DNA of 64,000 bases from CAKAHY01 sp963522175 (GTDB taxonomy: Bacteria > Bacillota > Clostridia > Lachnospirales > Lachnospiraceae): contig CAUQXC010000001.1 in the NCBI GenBank assembly GCA_963522175.1, forward strand, positions 186,001 through 250,000, in the 5' to 3' direction. The notes under the pieces were generated by a model. That model had not been told where the DNA came from and did no database searches. It saw only the letters and a list, made by a program, of their open reading frames with translations. This document shows positions 24,457 through 33,527 of the stretch, piece after piece; position 1 is the stretch's first letter, and each line of letters starts with the position of its first letter. The position numbers and the translations under genes are program-made.

Positions 24457-24780
24457 CTATATTTCTTCTACATCCATATCCAGGACATGTGTTACCTGAA
24501 CCGCAAACTCGGTCCACTCTTCCTTTAAAAGTTTGTAGCGCTTCACGCCTTTCTCGGAAATTTTATAATACTTCCTCGGCGGGCCTTCGCTGGACTCTTT
24601 AAGATAGGTAGTGCAATACTCCTCCTTTGTCAATCGCCTCAAAAGCGGATATATAGTACCTTCACTGAGCTCTATGCCTCGTGATATCAAGTCGACTATT
24701 TCATAGCCGTAGCAATCCTTTTTGCTTATAAGAGACAAGACACACAGCTCCAACACCCCTTTTTTAAACTGGGTAACCAT
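24457..24780 (-). CDS. PadR-family transcriptional regulator
   Basis: A 107-residue winged-helix repressor. It has the PadR landmarks GVLELCVLSLISKKDCYGYEI, the recognition-helix region SEGTIYPLLRRL, and the wing PRKYYKISEKG. Length and order match the short PadR-like regulators that head DUF1700/DUF4097 operons. Inverted repeats overlapping its promoter suggest autorepression. Confidence 0.92.
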   Translation of the reverse strand: MVTQFKKGVLELCVLSLISKKDCYGYEIVDLISRGIELSEGTIYPLLRRLTKEEYCTTYLKESSEGPPRKYYKISEKGVKRYKLLKEEWTEFAVQVTHVLDMDVEEI

Positions 24781-24808
24781 AGGCTCTACCTCCTGTCTTT
24801 TTCTGCCT

Positions 24809-24859
24809 TACCTTGTTACTGATTAGAGTATATCACAAGCTACTTTGTTTTACAAGGTA
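24809..24859 (-). promoter_or_regulatory. PadR operon promoter with overlapping operator
   Basis: On the minus strand TTGTAA (24850-24855) and TATACT (24827-24832) have a 17-base spacer. TACTTTGTTTTACAAGGTA at 24841-24859 is an imperfect inverted repeat covering the -35. A matching half-site TACCTTGT recurs at 24809-24816 downstream of the -10. This fits two-site autoregulation by the PadR protein. Confidence 0.6.
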
Positions 24860-24941
24860 CTAGGCAAAGCTTTTTTATGGATTTTATTTACCTAATTACA
24901 AAAGAAGGCTTTAAGCCGCTGTTTTAGACATAACAAAATGA

Positions 24942-24979
24942 GCTGTCTGCTCGATAAATCTCTTTACCGGACAAACAGC
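24942..24979 (-). terminator. Weak terminator after ohrR
   Basis: GCTGTCTG (24942-24949) and CAAACAGC (24972-24979) pair with one wobble. The minus strand continues with CATTTTG after the stem, a poor U-tract. It sits just beyond the ohrR stop. The rest of 24860-24999 shows nothing else. Confidence 0.4.
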
Positions 24980-24999
24980 CCTATATAAATTCCTCTTAT

Positions 25000-25443
25000 T
25001 TATTCATTTTCCATACAACTTAAAACCTTGTATAAAAGTTTATATAATTCTTCAAATTCTTCCGGACAAATATTTAAGCACTTTTTCATCTTGGGAGGAA
25101 CGCCTGCAGCCTCTTCTCTGAGCTTACTTCCGGCTTCCGTTATGCTTACCAGCAAAACTCTCTCGTCTTCACCGGATCTCCTCCTTGTAATATAGCCCTT
25201 GCTTTCAAGCTTCTTAAGAACCGGGGTGAGCGTTCCCGAATCAAGATAAAGCTTGTCTCCCAACTCTTTTACACTTAATTGCTTGCTTTCCCACATAACC
25301 ATCATAGCTATGTACTGGGTATAGGTCAAATCCAAGGCATCCAAAAAGGGCTTATATCTTCTTACAATCTCTTTAGAGCATGCATACAGAGGAAAACAAA
25401 GCTGATTTTCCAATTTTAGCGCTTCATATTTATCGTTGTTCAC
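25000..25443 (-). CDS. ohrR: Organic-peroxide sensing repressor OhrR (MarR family)
   Basis: A 147-residue MarR-family protein very like Bacillus OhrR. It opens with KLENQLCFPLYACSKE, carrying the peroxide-reactive cysteine C16, then LDLTYTQYIAMMVMWE and the recognition region LYLDSGTLTPVLKKLE with the wing RRSGEDER. Oxidation of C16 releases the DNA in known members. Here it is the last gene of trxA-trxB-gpx-ohrR rather than beside ohrA, so it likely controls this thiol-peroxidase operon and itself. Confidence 0.88.
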   Translation of the reverse strand: MNNDKYEALKLENQLCFPLYACSKEIVRRYKPFLDALDLTYTQYIAMMVMWESKQLSVKELGDKLYLDSGTLTPVLKKLESKGYITRRRSGEDERVLLVSITEAGSKLREEAAGVPPKMKKCLNICPEEFEELYKLLYKVLSCMENE

Positions 25444-25444
25444 T

Positions 25445-25990
25445 TTATAGTAACTCCTTTATTTTGGTTTCTATTTTAGCCTTACTGTCTATAGGCTCAA
25501 AACGGCAAACTACATTACCGCTTCTGTCAACAAGAAATTTCGTAAAGTTCCACTTAATATCCGAATTATTTGCATAAGCCGGATTTATTTTAAGCAGATG
25601 CTGATGTAAAAATTCCGCTCTGTCCTCGTTCTTGTCAAAACCTTCAAATCCCTTCTTCTCCTTGAGAAGTTTAAACAACTCGTGAGCAGCCTCGCCGTTT
25701 ACCTCTATCTTTGAAAACTGAGGGAAGGTAACGCCGAATCTTGATGAGCAGAAGCTTCTTATCTCATTATCGGAGCCCGGAGCCTGATGACCGAACTGAT
25801 CGCAAGGGAAGTCAAGAATCACGAAGCCTTCATCCTTATACTTTTCATACAGCTCCTGAAGCTCCTCATACTGAGGTGTAAAACCGCACTCCGTTGCCGT
25901 ATTAACGATAAGTACAAGCTTGCCCTTGTATTCGGACAAATCCGTTTCCTTACCTTCTATGTTTTTTACCTTTATATCAAATAAACTCAT
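25445..25990 (-). CDS. Glutathione-peroxidase-family thiol peroxidase
   Basis: A 181-residue GPx-fold enzyme. The active cysteine is C35 in NTATECGFT. The glutamine in LDFPCDQFGHQAPG and the tryptophan/asparagine in IKWNFTKFLVD complete the catalytic tetrad. It uses cysteine rather than selenocysteine, and bacterial members usually take electrons from thioredoxin. The adjoining trxB and trxA fit that. One base separates its stop from the ohrR start. Confidence 0.92.
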   Translation of the reverse strand: MSLFDIKVKNIEGKETDLSEYKGKLVLIVNTATECGFTPQYEELQELYEKYKDEGFVILDFPCDQFGHQAPGSDNEIRSFCSSRFGVTFPQFSKIEVNGEAAHELFKLLKEKKGFEGFDKNEDRAEFLHQHLLKINPAYANNSDIKWNFTKFLVDRSGNVVCRFEPIDSKAKIETKIKELL

Positions 25991-26003
25991 TTTTACCTCT
26001 TTC

Positions 26004-26921
26004 TTAAGCCAAATGCTCTATATAGTTAACTGCCGCAAGTCCCGCAACGGCTCCGTCGCCGGCTGCCGTGGCAAGCTGTCTTACCGCCTTAGTTCTTGTA
26101 TCACCTGCTACAAAGATTCCGTCAATACTTGTCTTAGTATCTTCTCCCGCCACAATATAGCCGCTCTCGTCAAGCTTTACCGTAGATGCGAATATACCGT
26201 TTTCCGGAACCTGCCCCACTGCCACAAAAAGACCTGAAACCGGAAGAGTTCTCTCCTCACCTGTATTTTTATCTTGAACCGAAACAGCCTCCAGTCCGTC
26301 TTTTCCCACAAGCTTCTTTATGTTGCTATTTAAAACAAACTCTACGTTTTCCTTTTCTTTAAGCTTTTCTACAAGAGTTTCCTCCGCTCTGAATTCGTCT
26401 CTTCTGTGTATAACATAAACCTTGTTACAATAATTCGATAAGAATGTAGCATCCTCAATAGCGGTGTTTCCTCCTCCCGCCACGGCAACATCTCTTCCTC
26501 TGTAGAAAGCTCCGTCACAGGTTGCACAGTAGGATACTCCCATTCCGAGCCATTCATCCTCATTTTCAAGACCGAGTTTTCTGTTTTTCGCACCCGTTGC
26601 AAGAATAACAGCCTTAGCTTCATAGCTTTCTTTTGCCGTTTTTACAACTTTTAAGCTTCCCTCGGACTCTATACCCTCAACCTTTTCATACTTGACAACA
26701 GCTCCGAGCTGTACAGCCTGTTCATATAAGCCCTGTGCAAACTCAAAGCCCGATATATTTTTTATTCCGGGATAATTCTCGATTTCAGGAGTGTTAACGA
26801 TCTGACCTCCGTGTGTAAGCGCTTCCAATACAAGAACGCTCTTTCCCGATCTGACTCCGTATATAGCAGCCGATAAGCCCGCCGTTCCCGCACCGACTAC
26901 GACTATATCATATTTATTCAT
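26004..26921 (-). CDS. trxB: Thioredoxin reductase
   Basis: A 305-residue low-molecular-weight flavoprotein. It has FAD motif GAGTAG (residues 10-15), redox pair CATC at 132-135, NADPH motif GGGNTA, and C-terminal FVAGDTR. It reduces the thioredoxin encoded 29 bases upstream. It is distinct from the AhpF-like reductase at 3954, which has the same core plus an extra domain. Confidence 0.95.
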   Translation of the reverse strand: MNKYDIVVVGAGTAGLSAAIYGVRSGKSVLVLEALTHGGQIVNTPEIENYPGIKNISGFEFAQGLYEQAVQLGAVVKYEKVEGIESEGSLKVVKTAKESYEAKAVILATGAKNRKLGLENEDEWLGMGVSYCATCDGAFYRGRDVAVAGGGNTAIEDATFLSNYCNKVYVIHRRDEFRAEETLVEKLKEKENVEFVLNSNIKKLVGKDGLEAVSVQDKNTGEERTLPVSGLFVAVGQVPENGIFASTVKLDESGYIVAGEDTKTSIDGIFVAGDTRTKAVRQLATAAGDGAVAGLAAVNYIEHLA

Positions 26922-26950
26922 TTCGTTTTCTCCTTCCGATTAAGCAAGTT

Positions 26951-27259
26951 TTATTTCACAAGGTTTAAAATCTCATCCTTGCTTATAACGCCTATAGACT
27001 TGTTAAACTCTTTTCCGTCCTTAAATACTATTAAAGTAGGTATCGTTCTTATGTTGTACTTCATAGCAAGCTCCTGATTCTCGTCGGTATTTACCTTGCC
27101 TACCTTAAAGCCTTGTGCCTGCTTTGCAACCTCTTCGATTACCGGTGAAAGCATTTTACAAGGTCCGCACCAAGGTGCCCAAAAATCTACCAATACAGGA
27201 ACATCGCTGTTCAAAACTTCCTCTTCAAAATTATCTTTTGTTAATTCTATTACTGACAT
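26951..27259 (-). CDS. trxA: Thioredoxin
   Basis: A 102-residue thioredoxin with the active site WCGPCK (C31, C34) and the cis-proline region RTIPTLIVF. First gene of the trxA-trxB-gpx-ohrR operon, with AAGGAG ahead of its start and a consensus-like promoter 65 bases upstream. Confidence 0.96.
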   Translation of the reverse strand: MSVIELTKDNFEEEVLNSDVPVLVDFWAPWCGPCKMLSPVIEEVAKQAQGFKVGKVNTDENQELAMKYNIRTIPTLIVFKDGKEFNKSIGVISKDEILNLVK

Positions 27260-27323
27260 AAATTAATTCTCCTTTTGACTTATTATTATATGGATTCCAT
27301 AGCTTTTTCTTAAAAACAATTTA

Positions 27324-27352
27324 ATTTTACACAATCTAATTGCTTTTGTCAA
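27324..27352 (-). promoter_or_regulatory. trxA operon promoter with OhrR-like operator
   Basis: TTGACA (27347-27352) and TAAAAT (27324-27329) on the minus strand with an exact 17-base spacer. Inside the spacer CAATTAGATTG (27332-27342 complement) is a partial inverted repeat similar to the ACAATT/AATTGT core bound by OhrR. A second ATTAAATTG follows the -10. Confidence 0.65.
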
Positions 27353-27371
27353 GTATTTTATTTTCTTTCCT

Positions 27372-28766
27372 CTACCAATCCAAATATGCCTTTCTCAGCA
27401 AAAATCTTGAAAGCATTTTTTTATAATACCCTAAATTCAGATATTCATACATCCCCGCTTTTTTCGCCCTTTTATAAAGCTTAAGTATCAGACTTCTGTA
27501 ATACATATAGAATTTCCGCCTGCTTATATTTTCCGGCTCCACCACCAGATGCAGAAAATCCCAATACTCTATCTTATTTGTAATAAGCCTGTCCCTGTAT
27601 TCCTCAAAAAGAGGGGTTCCCGGAATAGGAGTGAATATAGAAATAGTCACATGCATAAGCTCATGCTTTACTATCCAGTTGTAGAGCTCGTCAAAATCTT
27701 TTTTCGTTGCCGAAAGCCCTACTATCATAAGTCCTATACACTGTGCCGAGGTGGCATTAATCACTTCTACGGCTCTTGCATTATGCTCCTTGCTGGTACC
27801 CTTATTGTAGTCGTTAAGCTCCTCATCGCTTATAGCTTCGAGACCCACCAGAAAATACTTAAAGCCTATATCCGCAAGCTCCTTTATAAGCTCGGGGTGG
27901 CTTGCTATAAAATCCGCCCTCCCGTAGCATACATAAGTCTTTTTTATATTATTTTCTTTTACAAGCCTTATAAAATCTCTTAATCTTTTCTCATTTACCA
28001 GAAAGTCGTCATCGGATATGGTTATATTTTGTACGGATATTCCCTTTAACTCTTCTATAACGAGATTCAAATCCCTTTCCCTGTATCGTCCGTGGTTAAG
28101 TAAGGTGCAATAACAAAACTTACAATTATAGGGGCAGCTGAAAGAAGTCTTTATATTTGCCGCTTCAAGCAGATCCAAATACCTGAAATGCTGTTTATTT
28201 TCGTAAAAAAAGCTTCTGTCGGGTATAGGAAGGCTGTTTATATCTATAGGCACCATGGCATTATTTTTCCACTCACCCCCAAGCTTATAGCATAGCCCGT
28301 TTATATCACCGAGCTTCTTGATTAAGCTTTTATTTACAATATCTTTTTGATTAACAAGCCCCTTTTCCAGACCTATGTAGGTAACAATTTCGACAAATGC
28401 ATCTACGGACTCGCTCCTTGCTATATAGTCTATACATTCCGTATAAAAAACCTCAGTATTGATCTGGGCATGAACGCCTCCGACTATTGTGGCTATATCG
28501 GACTTATACTTTTTTGCCTGCATGCAAAACTTCTTCATCATATTTTCCTGAGTTATGTAGCCCGTTATCGCCACCACATCGGGCTCATACTCTTTAAGCA
28601 CGGCTCTAAAGGGCTTATTCTGACAGATATAATCGTAAATCATATCTTCATAGCCCGCCTCCTTTAAACCCGTATGCAAATATTCAAGCTCTAAAGGCTC
28701 GGAATCCAAAATATTTGTAAAGCTTAAAGTATTGGGAGCACCCGGTCTCACAAGTAAAACTTTCAT
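27372..28766 (-). CDS. B12-binding-type radical SAM enzyme (fourth in operon)
   Basis: A 464-residue protein. Residues 1-125 form a Rossmann-like cobalamin-binding domain (MKVLLVRPG at the start, TIVGGVHAQ near residue 94). The radical SAM core has the cluster motif CPYNCKFC (C211, C215, C218) and an ITISDDDFLVN stretch like BchE/HpnJ relatives. A conserved C-terminal tail (VVEPENISRRKF) follows. No DxHxxG motif is seen, which is usual in this group. Relatives methylate or cyclise unactivated carbons in lipids, pigments or antibiotics. It overlaps the preceding gene by 4 bases. Substrate unknown. Confidence 0.85.
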   Translation of the reverse strand: MKVLLVRPGAPNTLSFTNILDSEPLELEYLHTGLKEAGYEDMIYDYICQNKPFRAVLKEYEPDVVAITGYITQENMMKKFCMQAKKYKSDIATIVGGVHAQINTEVFYTECIDYIARSESVDAFVEIVTYIGLEKGLVNQKDIVNKSLIKKLGDINGLCYKLGGEWKNNAMVPIDINSLPIPDRSFFYENKQHFRYLDLLEAANIKTSFSCPYNCKFCYCTLLNHGRYRERDLNLVIEELKGISVQNITISDDDFLVNEKRLRDFIRLVKENNIKKTYVCYGRADFIASHPELIKELADIGFKYFLVGLEAISDEELNDYNKGTSKEHNARAVEVINATSAQCIGLMIVGLSATKKDFDELYNWIVKHELMHVTISIFTPIPGTPLFEEYRDRLITNKIEYWDFLHLVVEPENISRRKFYMYYRSLILKLYKRAKKAGMYEYLNLGYYKKMLSRFLLRKAYLDW

Positions 28767-30163
28767 GCACTTCTCCTTTTACCTTTTCCCGCCGCTTTGA
28801 AAAAGTTCTTTATGTATACACCTATCAAAGTATTAAATCCGAAAGCCATCTTAAGAGTGTTTCTTATAGGAAAGGCTCTTAAGGTATAAAATACCGAATA
28901 AGGGCTCATATTTACGGCAAATGCAAACTTAAGCACTTCCTTATAGTATTCGTCAAGGCTCATTTTTGACGGCATGATAAGTACATCCCCGAAATTCCAT
29001 TTCTCATAATCGGTTTCATCATATAAAAGCCTGTCCCTGTACTCCTCAAAAAGAGGTGTGAGAGGGTGAGGATTAAGAGGTGAAAAGGTCATAAGCTCGG
29101 GTCTTAAAAGATTTTTATATTCCAAAAGTCTCTTAAAATCGTTTTTGTCCCAGTCCGGGTGAAGGATGAAGGAGCCCCAGCAGGCAATTTTATTTTTCTG
29201 GAGTATTCTTGTAGCCCTCAAATTCTCGTCCGTTGTAGCCGCCTTATTGTACTCTTTAAGCTGCTTGTTATCAAAGCTTTCATAGCCCACAATTACGGCA
29301 ATCAGTCCGTTTCTTGAAAGTCTTTTAAATAAATCTTCCTTTTCCAGTATGGAGTTGACTGAGCCGTAGCATATATACTTCCTTTTGATTTTTCTTTTCT
29401 CCAAAAGCTCACAAAATTTTTCCAGCCTTTTTCTGTTGATCAAAAAATCATTGTCGCAAATCATTACATAAGGCTCTTTTAAATCGCCTATCTGCTCAAC
29501 TATCTGCTCTATCTCGACCTCTCTTAACTTCGGACCTTCAAGCTTCCAGCGCACACAGAACTTGCATCTGTTTCTGCAACCGAAGGATGTCTGAATTACC
29601 GCACAGGGCTGAAAACCGACATATTTGTAAAGATGTCTGTAGCGCTTGCTGCAAGCCGTATCCGGTCTTACATATTCGTTATAGCAGCCTTCCACCGAAT
29701 TCTTAAAGCCGAGCTCTCCCGAGAATATTCCCGGTATTGTCTCTTCCTGTTTTTTGCCGGAAGCTATGAGTTCCATAAGTTCCTTATAATTTGCTCTGGT
29801 AGTTGACTTAAACACATGGTCTACGTAAGGGCTGAAAAAAGAATTGGGATATACCATAGCCTGTACGCCTCCGACTATAACCTTTATGTTTTTATTGTAA
29901 CTTTTTGTCATTTCAGCTATCTTCAAAACATTTTCCACATCGGTACACTGAGATGTTATCCCCACAACTTGAGGCTTAAACCTTTTTATATAATGTATAA
30001 GGCTTCCCTTAGGCTCAGCCATAAAGTCCGCCAATATGACCTTATGTCCCTGCTCCTTTAATATTGTAGCCACACACTCAACTCCCAGCGGTTCTCCGAA
30101 AAGAAAATTTTTTACCGTAGTTATTTTTTCATTGACCCAAGGTCTTACAAGCAATACTCTCAT
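28763..30163 (-). CDS. B12-binding-type radical SAM enzyme (third in operon)
   Basis: A 466-residue paralogue of the enzymes at 27372 and 33528. It has an N-terminal cobalamin-type domain (MRVLLVRPW, VIVGGVQAMVYP), the cluster motif CRNRCKFC (C196, C200, C203), then MICDNDFLINRKRL and a VIVGYESFDNKQ SAM-region motif. The C-terminal region ends in a hydrophobic/basic helix that might touch the membrane. Its start shares a base with the stop of the FemAB-like gene. The reaction is unknown; a radical methylation or C-C bond step is the family expectation. Confidence 0.85.
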   Translation of the reverse strand: MRVLLVRPWVNEKITTVKNFLFGEPLGVECVATILKEQGHKVILADFMAEPKGSLIHYIKRFKPQVVGITSQCTDVENVLKIAEMTKSYNKNIKVIVGGVQAMVYPNSFFSPYVDHVFKSTTRANYKELMELIASGKKQEETIPGIFSGELGFKNSVEGCYNEYVRPDTACSKRYRHLYKYVGFQPCAVIQTSFGCRNRCKFCVRWKLEGPKLREVEIEQIVEQIGDLKEPYVMICDNDFLINRKRLEKFCELLEKRKIKRKYICYGSVNSILEKEDLFKRLSRNGLIAVIVGYESFDNKQLKEYNKAATTDENLRATRILQKNKIACWGSFILHPDWDKNDFKRLLEYKNLLRPELMTFSPLNPHPLTPLFEEYRDRLLYDETDYEKWNFGDVLIMPSKMSLDEYYKEVLKFAFAVNMSPYSVFYTLRAFPIRNTLKMAFGFNTLIGVYIKNFFKAAGKGKRRSA

Positions 30164-31110
30164 TAGTCCTCCTTATTCCCCAAGATACTCAAAAGCATTT
30201 CGCATAAGACTTTCGGTATAAAACCGCTTGCCAAATGCATATATTTTACTTCCTTTTTTGCTCCGAGTCTGGATTTACTGTAAGCTGTGGTTTGTCCCAA
30301 ATGAAGCCTTAGACACTGCTTTTCGTAAGCCAGCTTCACCATATATATAAGCATATTCAAATAGGTATCGTATTTTCTGTTGCTTTCCTTATCGACTCCG
30401 CAAAATAAAAATACCATTTCTTTTTCAACCTGTTTTATCTGAAAAAAAGCCGACAATTCATTGTCCGTTCCGCGAATTTGATACATTTTTGCATCCATCC
30501 TTTGGAAATATTCAATTTTCAGCTTTTCAAGTTTGCCCTCGGAACGCTTATATACCTGTTCATACAGACTGTAATGTTCTTTATTGAAATCCCGGTTCGG
30601 CAATTCAGAAATCTTTAAATCCTCCGCCTTAGAAAGCGCTCTCTTTAATCTTCTTCTGTGCCTGCTCTTTAAACTCTTAAAGAAGAAGTCAAAATCCTCT
30701 CTAAGTTCCATACTGTAGGTTCCCAAGGTATGAGCCTTCGGTACGGGAAGCCTGCCGTCCGTATTAAGTATTAAAATCAGAGGAAAGCTCTCCAGATATG
30801 CGGCAAGAATGCTAAGCCCATCTTCACTGCACACAAAACCCGGTGCTGCCACGGACAGAGGGATGCCTGCAACCCTTATATCAAAATCCGGTCCGAAGCT
30901 CGTGCTGAAGGTAAATAAATTGAGCTTTAATCTGTAGCTTACCATAATAATGTTGTTCTCTTCATCTATGTGGTAGCTTTGCCTGCAATAATTCACCTCT
31001 TCCAGAAACATCAGAAAAGCTTTTTTCATAAGTACATTGTCTTTTGCAATCTCATCCCAACAATCCGGAAGCTTTTTTGCACTGTCATAGACCTTAAAAC
31101 CGCAAATCAT
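30163..31110 (-). CDS. FemAB/GNAT-fold acyltransferase
   Basis: A 315-residue protein of the GNAT_6/FemAB-like (BioF2-like) type. A long N-terminal lobe precedes KSLKSRHRRRLKRA (residues about 150-163), then YEQVYKRSEGK, and an acetyltransferase-like core with FLFCGVDKESNRKYDTYLNML and LRLHLGQTTAYSKSRLG. Such proteins transfer acyl or aminoacyl groups. In this operon it could decorate the product made by the radical SAM enzymes. Coupled to both neighbours by overlaps. Confidence 0.7.
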   Translation of the reverse strand: MICGFKVYDSAKKLPDCWDEIAKDNVLMKKAFLMFLEEVNYCRQSYHIDEENNIIMVSYRLKLNLFTFSTSFGPDFDIRVAGIPLSVAAPGFVCSEDGLSILAAYLESFPLILILNTDGRLPVPKAHTLGTYSMELREDFDFFFKSLKSRHRRRLKRALSKAEDLKISELPNRDFNKEHYSLYEQVYKRSEGKLEKLKIEYFQRMDAKMYQIRGTDNELSAFFQIKQVEKEMVFLFCGVDKESNRKYDTYLNMLIYMVKLAYEKQCLRLHLGQTTAYSKSRLGAKKEVKYMHLASGFIPKVLCEMLLSILGNKED

Positions 31111-32183
31111 AGGACTTCCTCATAAACCTTAAAACTTTTGTATCTGTTTTTCATAAAACGTTTCGTAATAGCCGTAGATTCGACATTCGTTTCCATTATC
31201 CAACCCGATTCCAGATATGTGTATTCCTCACCTTTTAACTTATAAAGATAAACAAGCAGGGCTATTACGGCACCGCTGTTTTTATATTCCGGCAAGACCC
31301 CGAACTCCGTAATTTTTACGGTATCGGTTTTCATTAAATTTAATTTATAGCCCAGTACGGAAAGTATCCCGAGCTTTTTCCCCTTTGCCAAAAATCCGTT
31401 AAAATCGGGATACCACAGCATAAAACCTACAGGCCTTTCGTGGTAGTAAACAAACAGGAGATTTTCTTCCTTTATGACATATCTGAAGGAAGAAAGCAAC
31501 TCTATATCCTCAGCCTTTCGTGCGGTATAATAATATTTATGGTTTACAAATGCCTTATTGTTTATCTCCGTATACAAAGATGCCGTTTCCTTGATATTTT
31601 TAAAGTCCGCCTTTCTTATACTGAAATTCTCCGCTATGTAGCGGTTTAATTTCTCGGGCAAATTCACATCCATGTCGGAAATCTTTATCCTGTAGCTGTA
31701 AAGTATATCCGTCGCTTTCATATATTTTTCTATATGTCTGATGTAATATTCTTTATTATACGCACTTCCGAAGCTTACAGGACTTTCAAACGAATCCGCA
31801 AGAAGCCCCAAACCGTAATTCACATGCAAATTTAAACCGAGCAAAAGCTTCGTTGCCGATTTTTCCTTTGCCTTGAGCTTTGCAAATTTATAAATCTCCC
31901 CGAACACCTCTTCCTTGTCGGTAAAATCCAAAAATGCTATCTGCATAGTATCGGGCATCCTGTCGATTACCGCCAAAACAAATACCGCCTCAATTCTTTC
32001 TTCATCTGAGTACAGTAAATACGGCTCTATATCACTACCCTTTGTAATGCAGGCTTTTTTATCCAGAATATCCGGCAGTGAAATAGACTGCAAATCCCTG
32101 AACAGCTCATCATCCTTGTAAATTTTCTTTTGAAAGCCTATGAAATTTTTATAATCCTTCTTTTCAGCTTTTACTATATGCAT
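31107..32183 (-). CDS. GNAT-fold acyltransferase
   Basis: A 358-residue protein that looks like a double GNAT. The C-terminal half contains LFVYYHERPVGFMLWYPDF and ITEFGVLPEYKNSGAVIALL, where the Q/RxxGxG/A loop for acyl-CoA is degenerate. The N-terminal half is divergent. It is encoded between the second radical SAM gene and the FemAB-like gene. An acyl-CoA-dependent tailoring step is plausible. No closer family is recognised. Confidence 0.65.
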   Translation of the reverse strand: MHIVKAEKKDYKNFIGFQKKIYKDDELFRDLQSISLPDILDKKACITKGSDIEPYLLYSDEERIEAVFVLAVIDRMPDTMQIAFLDFTDKEEVFGEIYKFAKLKAKEKSATKLLLGLNLHVNYGLGLLADSFESPVSFGSAYNKEYYIRHIEKYMKATDILYSYRIKISDMDVNLPEKLNRYIAENFSIRKADFKNIKETASLYTEINNKAFVNHKYYYTARKAEDIELLSSFRYVIKEENLLFVYYHERPVGFMLWYPDFNGFLAKGKKLGILSVLGYKLNLMKTDTVKITEFGVLPEYKNSGAVIALLVYLYKLKGEEYTYLESGWIMETNVESTAITKRFMKNRYKSFKVYEEVL

Positions 32184-32200
32184 AGTTTCTCTTTTCTATT

Positions 32201-33523
32201 TTAAATTATGTTCGGTGTCAGCCTCTTTTTTATTTGATACCTATAATAAAGGTTGATTGCCATGTAAAACAAATATCTGCCCGGAAATTTAAAAAACTCT
32301 TTTCTGAGTATGGTTCTTTGCATTATACTTCCGATCTCAAATACCTTCTCATACAATGCCCAGTATTCTCTTGTAAGCTCCTCGGGGCTCATATTTGCAG
32401 GTATGTGCACAGCCACACTTCCGTCATAGCTGTACATATCTTCTATATAGATTCTTTTTTCTTCAAGCATCTGCTTATGGTAGAAGGTTCCCGGAATAGG
32501 AGTAAGTATATAAAATCTCGGCACAACTATCTTGCACTCTTTTATAAAATCGGCGGTCTTTCTTATGGAATCTATCGTGTCCGCATCCGCTCCGACCACC
32601 ATCTCCGTTGAGATATCTATTCCTACGGACTGTATATTTTTAATAAGTCTTTTGTAGTCCGAGACCTTAGCCCATGATTTATTCATGCTGTTAAGGCTTT
32701 CCTGCACTATACTTTCAAGCCCGAAGCTGAGCGTCATACAACCGCTTTTCGCAAGCTTTTCAAGAAGCTGCCTGTCATCTCCTATATCTATGGAGCACTG
32801 ACTTATCCATGTCATTTTCATGGGTATTATATAATCCAAAAGCTCCATCATATACGCCCTGTTTGACATAATGTTATCATCCAAAAGCATGAACTTGTTA
32901 AAACCCAAATCCTTTATCTGCTTTATATCCCTGACAACATCCTCTATGGGTCTTCTTATATAATGATTTCTATACAGGCAATAGATTGAGCAAAAACTGC
33001 ATGACTTCGGACAGCCTCTCCCCGCCTGTACCGGCAACATGTCTCCGATTTTTTTATCAAGTATTAAGTCAAACCTGGGTAAAGGCGTTTCTATCATTTT
33101 TATCGGCATATTGTAAGAGCTTTTAAGCTCTCCTTTAAGATAATCCTTAAGCATAGCGGGATATGCCAACTCTCCGTCACCTATTATCACGCTGTCGCAG
33201 TATTTTTTCGCTTCCTCGGGCATCAGACTTACCATATATCCGCCCATAAATACAGTTTTTCCTCTTCTTTTAAACTCTTTTGCGATATCTATACTTCTTA
33301 TAACGGCATGCCCCATACTTCCTATGCCTACTATATCCACATCCATATCGAAGTCTATATCTTCTATCGTTTCCAGAATTATTTTAACTTCAAATTCATC
33401 GGGAGTCATAGCCGCAAGTAAGGGCATTGCAAGCCCGACAAAATAAAGCTTTGATTTTTTTATGGGCTTTTTATCGTGATCATAAGGTGAGGATTGTATA
33501 AGTACAAGTTTTTTCTTTTGCAT
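32201..33523 (-). CDS. B12-binding-type radical SAM enzyme (second in operon)
   Basis: A 440-residue member of a subgroup distinct from the other three. The N-terminus (KLVLIQSSPYDHDKKPIKKS, then VGLAMPLLAAMTPDEFEV) is that of the BchE-like cobalamin-binding class. The cluster motif is CPKSCSFC (C171, C175, C178), followed by FMLLDDNIMSN and TLSFGLESI. The tail has DGSVAVHIPANMSPEELT. Proteins of this type often modify isoprenoid or fatty chains. The substrate here is open. Confidence 0.85.
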   Translation of the reverse strand: MQKKKLVLIQSSPYDHDKKPIKKSKLYFVGLAMPLLAAMTPDEFEVKIILETIEDIDFDMDVDIVGIGSMGHAVIRSIDIAKEFKRRGKTVFMGGYMVSLMPEEAKKYCDSVIIGDGELAYPAMLKDYLKGELKSSYNMPIKMIETPLPRFDLILDKKIGDMLPVQAGRGCPKSCSFCSIYCLYRNHYIRRPIEDVVRDIKQIKDLGFNKFMLLDDNIMSNRAYMMELLDYIIPMKMTWISQCSIDIGDDRQLLEKLAKSGCMTLSFGLESIVQESLNSMNKSWAKVSDYKRLIKNIQSVGIDISTEMVVGADADTIDSIRKTADFIKECKIVVPRFYILTPIPGTFYHKQMLEEKRIYIEDMYSYDGSVAVHIPANMSPEELTREYWALYEKVFEIGSIMQRTILRKEFFKFPGRYLFYMAINLYYRYQIKKRLTPNII

Positions 33524-33527
33524 ACGA

